Origin: Candidatus Sulfotelmatobacter sp.
GTDB lineage: Bacteria > Acidobacteriota > Terriglobia > Terriglobales > SbA1
Direction of reading: 5' to 3'
NCBI GenBank assembly: GCA_030151135.1
Contig: JASLEQ010000395.1
Location: 1 to 19,340, forward strand
Length of the DNA stretch: 19,340 nt
The notes under the pieces are model-generated. The model ran no database searches. It was given only the letters and a program-made list of their open reading frames with translations, and was not told the origin of the DNA. The number at the start of each line of letters is the position of its first letter. Within the stretch, counting starts at the first letter, position 1. Positions 15,292 through 19,340 of the stretch are shown one piece after another. The position numbers and the translations under genes are program-made.

Positions 15292-16344
15292 ATGGGACGC
15301 AGAATACTTCTTCTCTTCGGTGTTGTTTCTTTGGTTTCAGTCGTGGTCTTCGGATATCGCGTCACCCTCCGCGGCCAGGATGATTCCAACTTTCGGGTCG
15401 TCGTAAGCATGGTGCAGCTCAATGTGGCCGTCACCGACAAAAATGGCGACTACATCACTGGTCTTCGCCCCCAGGACTTCGTCATCACCGAGGACGGCAT
15501 CCCGGAAAAATTGGCCACGTTCGCGGAAGGCAACGCTCCCGCCCGCAACGTGAACGACGAAGGATCGCCTGCTGGCCCGGCCGCAAATACTGTCGCGGCG
15601 GATCATACCTTCAGTTCTCTTGTCGCGGGCTCCGAAATCTACGTGCTCTTCGATACTAGTAATTACATGTATCGGGACTTTGTCTTCGCCCAAGATGCGA
15701 TCTCAGATTTTGTGCGATCGCTTGGCAGCGCCGACAAGATCGCCTTCTACTCGTACAGCCGCGATCTGCTGCGTAACACCAGTCTTACTTCTGATCGATC
15801 CCAGGTGCTTCGTGGGGTGCGCTCATCGGTGGCCGGAGATTCCGCTGCGCTTTACAACGCTCTCCTTCTCACCGTTAAAGACGCCGCGCAGACGACCGGC
15901 CGAAGATTTGTAGTAGTTTTCTCCAATGGCCCCGACAGCTCCAGTGTCGTGCCGCCTGAGGATGTAGCCGAAATCGCCCAGTCGGCTGGCGTTTCTGTCT
16001 ACATGATCAGCACGCAGGAAGCAAAAATGGAACCCATTTCGACCGCAGTATTCGCCCGCATGACGGCGGCTACGGGCGGCAAAGCTTATTTTGCCAAGAG
16101 TTGGAAAGATGAACGGCGCGCCTTTGCATCCATCCGCGACGATCTGGCACATCTATATTCTCTGAGTTACTACCCCAAACCGAATTCGAATAACGGATGG
16201 CGCTCGATCTCGGTAAAGGTCGTCAGCGATAAGGTTGGAAAGTACAAAGTGCGAACCCGCAACGGCTACCGTCTCCAGCCAACAAGGTTCTCGGCTCCGC
16301 ATAGGGCCGCGGCCATAGCTATTCCTAAGGAGACATCCAACTGA
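15292..16344 (+). CDS. VWFA-related acidobacterial-type exported protein
   Basis: A 350-aa protein with an N-terminal signal or anchor segment (ILLLFGVVSLVSVVVFGY). An immunoglobulin-like start follows (VQLNVAVTDKNGDYITGLRPQDF then VITEDGIPEKLATF), and then a VWA-like domain at about 114-290. This layout matches the VWFA-related acidobacterial domain family. The metal-ion (MIDAS) residues look degraded: DxSxS reads DTSNY (D121-Y125), the Thr expected before ALY is Ala (SAALYNA), and the later SDG-type Asp is Gly/Asn (FSNGPD). Metal-dependent ligand binding may therefore be lost. The ribosome site is weak (AGGGA about a dozen bases before ATG). It follows the 1035-aa exported protein gene and converges on the esterase gene. 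Confidence 0.92.
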   Translation: MGRRILLLFGVVSLVSVVVFGYRVTLRGQDDSNFRVVVSMVQLNVAVTDKNGDYITGLRPQDFVITEDGIPEKLATFAEGNAPARNVNDEGSPAGPAANTVAADHTFSSLVAGSEIYVLFDTSNYMYRDFVFAQDAISDFVRSLGSADKIAFYSYSRDLLRNTSLTSDRSQVLRGVRSSVAGDSAALYNALLLTVKDAAQTTGRRFVVVFSNGPDSSSVVPPEDVAEIAQSAGVSVYMISTQEAKMEPISTAVFARMTAATGGKAYFAKSWKDERRAFASIRDDLAHLYSLSYYPKPNSNNGWRSISVKVVSDKVGKYKVRTRNGYRLQPTRFSAPHRAAAIAIPKETSN

Positions 16345-16480
16345 AGATCCGGCAGTGCCCCCCCTTAGCGTCTAAGCGACTTGCTCTCGACATCCAGCGG
16401 AGATTGCCTATTCGGCGCTGTGAGAGATGTTGGCCCGGGCCTCGACAATATATCGAGATATTCCAAGCGTGCTGCATGAA

Positions 16481-17554
16481 TCACTTCGGTTGATCTTGCT
16501 GTGCCGGGAGTTTTTGCGTGACGAGAAAACTCCAGATCGTTTCATTCGCGTTCAGATCCTGACTGGTCTTACCAACGGTTTTTTCGACTTCATATTGCTC
16601 GCCGCCGGGCCACGTATTCCCTCCGCCTTTTACGCTGTAGAGCGCGACACGAGCATTCTGCTGGCAGCCGGAGTACGTCTCAACTTTGGTTTCCATGCCA
16701 CCCTTTTCCTTGGCGGAGATTTTGTCCTTCTCTGGCTTTTCCGCGCAGCGATCGATCTTCGCCCATGCCTTTGCACTATCCTCGGCGGAAATTACCGGCA
16801 GACTCAGGTTGTGTTCGGTCCCACCGTTATAAGGCACAACGGGATCGGAAGTGCCATCCAGAATCAAAGCGGAAACCGGCCGCGAAGGCAGACAGATCAT
16901 CGTCTTGGGCATGTCTGCTCCGACGGCGGCTACCGCCGCGATGCGATCGCTTAATGCACATCCCAGTCGGAGACTCATGATGCCGCCTTCCGAGATGCCC
17001 GCGGCGTAGATTCGCGAGCTGTCCACCGAAAACTTTGTGTTGAGCTGGTCCAACATCGCATTGAAGAACGCCACGTCATCGGCCGGCGCGGCCCGCCTTT
17101 GCTGCTCCGGCTGTCGCCCGGGCTGCCCTCCGCCCGGATATCCTCCACCACCGTTGGGATAGCCACCACCCGGGTAACCACCGTACCGACGGCGTCGTCC
17201 CGGGCCCATGGTCATTGGTTGCCGCTCCGGCGCTTGCACTCCCACATTCCACCGTCCGTGTAATGCGACCGGATAAATGGCGATTACGCCATCCTTGTCC
17301 GCAAGCTGATCGAAGCGGGTAAGGCGCTCCATATCGTCGGCATCCTGATTCATCCCATGTAGCAAGATCACGACCGGATAGTGGCGCTGCGGATCGTAGC
17401 CTGCAGGTAGCCGCACCATGAAGGTCCGGTCGACCTCGTCTATCGTGACTTTCTCTTTTGTCTCTTGCGACCAGAGAGTCCCGCTAACGAGTGCCACAGC
17501 CATGCAGGCGGCGAACCGGCCATAACGGGAGTGAAACACATTCATCAAGTCCAT
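16481..17554 (-). CDS. Secreted LpqC/PHB-depolymerase-family esterase with Gly-rich insert
   Basis: The 357-aa alpha/beta hydrolase has an N-terminal signal segment (FAACMAVALVSGTLWS). Family blocks include VVILLHGMNQDADDMERLT, GVIAIYP, the nucleophile motif GISEGG (S188) and LDGTSDPVVPY (D237). In the block where this family normally reads GGGHTWPGG, the sequence is GGGNTWPGG (N313, codon AAT), so the catalytic His appears replaced. Between the cap region and DDVAFFNAML lies an insert of about 40 residues (118-157) rich in Gly, Pro, Tyr and Arg, probably disordered. Substrates of the family include polyhydroxybutyrate, feruloyl and other esters. ATG 17554 has GAAGG seven bases upstream. It follows the Spy-like gene after 132 bases on the same strand. 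Confidence 0.87.
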   Translation of the reverse strand: MDLMNVFHSRYGRFAACMAVALVSGTLWSQETKEKVTIDEVDRTFMVRLPAGYDPQRHYPVVILLHGMNQDADDMERLTRFDQLADKDGVIAIYPVALHGRWNVGVQAPERQPMTMGPGRRRRYGGYPGGGYPNGGGGYPGGGQPGRQPEQQRRAAPADDVAFFNAMLDQLNTKFSVDSSRIYAAGISEGGIMSLRLGCALSDRIAAVAAVGADMPKTMICLPSRPVSALILDGTSDPVVPYNGGTEHNLSLPVISAEDSAKAWAKIDRCAEKPEKDKISAKEKGGMETKVETYSGCQQNARVALYSVKGGGNTWPGGEQYEVEKTVGKTSQDLNANETIWSFLVTQKLPAQQDQPK

Positions 17555-17598
17555 GAAGCGGCCTTCAACGATCTATTCACTGTGCAACAGTCGAATTT

Positions 17599-17663
17599 CT
17601 CGCGTCCGCTAACCGCCTTGACTCCTCCTGGGCACAGAAGAACGCGTCGTTAGCGCACGCGAG
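17599..17663. repeat. Long imperfect inverted repeat between Spy-like and esterase genes
   Basis: The 15-base arm 17599-17613 (CTCGCGTCCGCTAAC) and arm 17649-17663 (GTTAGCGCACGCGAG) are inverted copies with one mismatch, separated by 35 bases. In minus-strand RNA this would form a strong stem. The loop holds AGGAGGAGT, a perfect ribosome-site sequence with no start codon after it. It may be an attenuator, an RNA-processing site or part of a dispersed palindromic repeat. Confidence 0.6.
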
Positions 17664-17686
17664 TATTGTCCTTACGAAATTGTTCG

Positions 17687-18133
17687 TTACTGATTTTGAT
17701 TCGGCGATTCGGATGTTGGGGGCGTCTGTCCCCCGCGAGATCCCTGCCATTGCTCGCGCCGGGCTTGCATCTCGTCCCATTTCTTTTGCTGATCGGGGTT
17801 CAGAATCGCACGGACCTGATCATTGGCGGATTTGCGAATGTCCATCATCTTCGCCCGCCGGTCTTCCCGCGAAAGCGATGAGTCGGAGCGCAGAGCTTCC
17901 ATCTGCGACTGCTCCGATTTTAGGGTCTCCAAAACCTTTGACTGTTGGTCCGACGACAAGCCTAGCCTTTGGGTCAACATTTCGGTGCGCTTCGTCGGAT
18001 CGAACTGACCCCGTCCGCGATGCTCCGCCGGTGCCGATTGGCTCGCATCGTTATCTTGCGCGAACGCGACCGTTGTAGCCATCCCCACGATGCACAAAAG
18101 CGATATTCCGAGTAAGCAGCGAAATCTACGCAT
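17687..18133 (-). CDS. Spy/CpxP-like periplasmic LTxxQ-type protein
   Basis: A 148-aa exported protein: signal peptide MRRFRCLLGISLLCIVGMAT with likely cleavage after AFA, then a helical, charged mature chain. Two LTxxQ-type motifs are present as LSSDQQ and LNPDQQ, each followed by a Lys/Glu-rich helix, as in Spy and CpxP. Such proteins act as periplasmic chaperones or stress-response modulators; in Acidobacteria the role is inferred. AGAGGAG lies five bases before ATG 18133. The C-terminus is a short Pro/Ser/Gln tail. It is probably first in a two-gene unit with the esterase, though the long inverted repeat lies between them. Confidence 0.87.
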   Translation of the reverse strand: MRRFRCLLGISLLCIVGMATTVAFAQDNDASQSAPAEHRGRGQFDPTKRTEMLTQRLGLSSDQQSKVLETLKSEQSQMEALRSDSSLSREDRRAKMMDIRKSANDQVRAILNPDQQKKWDEMQARREQWQGSRGGQTPPTSESPNQNQ

Positions 18134-18361
18134 AGCATCTCCTCTTCAAAAATCGAGTACTTGTACCTTTGAACCGGATTATGCCGCCAGGAGTTGCGAA
18201 ATACCTTCACCTTTTACGAACTTTTACTCAAAGCCCCTATTCACCGCGTTTTATTCAGCAAAACCGGGACTATCTTGAACGTGAAAAGACAAAACTTTAC
18301 CGCGCTCCCATGAGGTTCAGCTTTATCATCGCAACACGCCACGGAACACTGCGGGTAACCG
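18134..18361. promoter_or_regulatory. Divergent promoter region of the Spy-like and TonB-receptor genes
   Basis: These 228 bases separate two divergent genes and must carry both promoters. A TTGAAC at about 18277 on the plus strand has no good -10. GTAC-containing half-sites (18155-18167) lie about 20-35 bases before the Spy-like start. No gene is seen; a plus-strand frame at 18169-18750 overlaps the receptor gene in another frame and is not protein-like. Confidence 0.35.
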
Positions 18362-19340
18362 ATGACGATCACGAGCATCCCGAAATTTCGTGTGGTCGTT
18401 CTAAGTTGGACTTTGTTGCTCTCGGGTCCCTTCGTTCTCTGCCAGAACACCGCGCCCCCGACGTCTGCCAGCGCATTAGTTCCGTCACAAAATGCGCCCT
18501 CTGCTGGTGCAGTCGGAAACATCCACGGCTTCGTGAAATCTGGCGGAACTCCGATCCCGGGAGCCCAGGTTTCCATTTCTCAGGATTCCTCGCACACCAT
18601 CTCAACTTGGACGGATGTAGATGGCAGCTACTCCGCTCCAATCCCCGCCTACGGCACCTACACAGTCCAGGTAAAGATGGTCGCCTTCGCCAACAGTTCT
18701 CAGCGGGTGCCGATCGACGCATTCCACACGGTCGCAGATGCGAACTTTAACTTAATTCTTCTGTCGCGGTCGGGATCGACGGCACCTCAGCCAAGAAGAC
18801 CGCCGGGCCAAGGTTCGCCTCAGCGGGGATTCCAGAACCTTTCGATTCTGCAAAATATGACAGGGCAAGAGAACACTGGCGCAGCAAGCAATGACGTTGT
18901 TCCCGCAGGTATGCCGGTTCCTGGAATCGATCCCAACAGCGCGACGGAATCCATCGCCATCTCGGGCAATACAGCGAACTCACTCAGTGGTATGAGCGGC
19001 GACGAACTCCAGCAACGCGTCAATGATGCCCGTATGCAGGGCGGTGGATTCGGCGCCCCAGGCAATTTCGGTGGTCCGGCAGGTGCCAGCTTCGGCGGGG
19101 CGGGAGGCTTCGGCGGGGGCGGCGGAGGACGCTCCATGACCATCACAGGCCGCCGCGGATTCGATATCAATCACCCGCACGGCTCCGTTTACTATGGCGC
19201 GGCAAATTCCGCCCTCAATGCTGCGCCTTATTCTCTAACGGGTCAACCCGATATCAAGCCCGCGTACTCGCAGAACAGTTTCGGAGGCTCCTTGGGTGGG
19301 CCGCTCAATATCCCGAAGGTCTATCACGGTGGAACCAAAA
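18362..19340 (+). CDS. OAR-like TonB-dependent receptor, N-terminal part (runs off window)
   Basis: The frame from ATG 18362 is open to the window edge (326 codons); an in-frame TAA lies just upstream, so this is the first possible ATG. A signal peptide (VVVLSWTLLLSGPFVLCQN) is followed by a carboxypeptidase-regulatory-like beta domain at about residues 50-135 (GNIHGFVKSGGTPIPGAQVS, then TDVDGSYSAPIPAYGTYTV). Next come a long polar linker and a Gly/Phe-rich stretch (about 228-260, GGGFGAPGNFGGP and similar). The last residues, with YYGAANSALNA, KPAYSQNSFGGSLGGPL and PKVYHGGTK, match the start of the plug/barrel of acidobacterial OAR-type receptors. It should be an outer-membrane transporter for large substrates. 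The ribosome site is weak. The barrel is outside the window. Confidence 0.88.
   Translation, partial: MTITSIPKFRVVVLSWTLLLSGPFVLCQNTAPPTSASALVPSQNAPSAGAVGNIHGFVKSGGTPIPGAQVSISQDSSHTISTWTDVDGSYSAPIPAYGTYTVQVKMVAFANSSQRVPIDAFHTVADANFNLILLSRSGSTAPQPRRPPGQGSPQRGFQNLSILQNMTGQENTGAASNDVVPAGMPVPGIDPNSATESIAISGNTANSLSGMSGDELQQRVNDARMQGGGFGAPGNFGGPAGASFGGAGGFGGGGGGRSMTITGRRGFDINHPHGSVYYGAANSALNAAPYSLTGQPDIKPAYSQNSFGGSLGGPLNIPKVYHGGTK

Noticed and set aside
16442..16462. Short AT palindrome between the convergent VWFA-related and esterase genes
   Set aside because: Only about 5 bp of stem and no T tract, so not a credible bidirectional terminator.

Overview
The window looks like chromosomal DNA of an Acidobacteriota member, probably the Terriglobia/Koribacter-like branch. 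The evidence is indirect but concordant: a VWFA-related protein of the acidobacterial type, the start of an OAR-like TonB-dependent receptor with a carboxypeptidase-regulatory-like domain, a Spy-like LTxxQ protein, and a small Arg/Trp/Lys-tailed protein. GC content is moderate and even. I see no rRNA, tRNA, CRISPR array, transposase, integrase or phage gene.

Bases 1-7.6 kb form a cyclic-di-GMP and phosphorelay signalling block. On the minus strand, read leftwards from about 5.1 kb, lie a receiver-only regulator, a receiver-GGDEF diguanylate cyclase, a MASE1-containing BarA-like hybrid histidine kinase with receiver and HPt domains, and the N-terminus of a two-helix membrane protein cut by the window edge. 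The first three overlap or nearly abut, so they are very likely one operon. On the plus strand, divergent across an almost 600-base gene-free region, lie a PilZ protein, a single-domain receiver (4-base overlap) and a separate degenerate-receiver/PilZ protein. One side makes c-di-GMP under phosphorelay control and the other side can bind it.

Bases 7.65-8.2 kb hold a 68-aa basic protein followed by a clear intrinsic terminator, and a coding-like minus-strand stretch with no start codon that may be an undescribed or frameshifted small gene.

Bases 8.2-11.75 kb carry a minus-strand sugar operon: a GatZ/KbaZ-family protein, a ROK sugar kinase and a double-SIS sugar-phosphate isomerase/deaminase. 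Together they could convert a galactosamine-type amino sugar to tagatose 6-phosphate and then to fructose 6-phosphate. No transporter, deacetylase or catalytic aldolase subunit is present in the window.

Bases 12.1-16.3 kb hold a plus-strand pair of exported proteins: a 1035-aa protein of unknown function and a VWFA-related protein whose metal site looks degenerate. Convergent to them is a secreted LpqC/PHB-depolymerase-like esterase with a Gly/Pro/Tyr-rich insert and Asn where the catalytic His is expected, preceded by a Spy-like periplasmic protein. Divergent from the latter, the OAR-like receptor runs off the right edge.

Start codons were re-chosen using Shine-Dalgarno positions; several genes use GTG.
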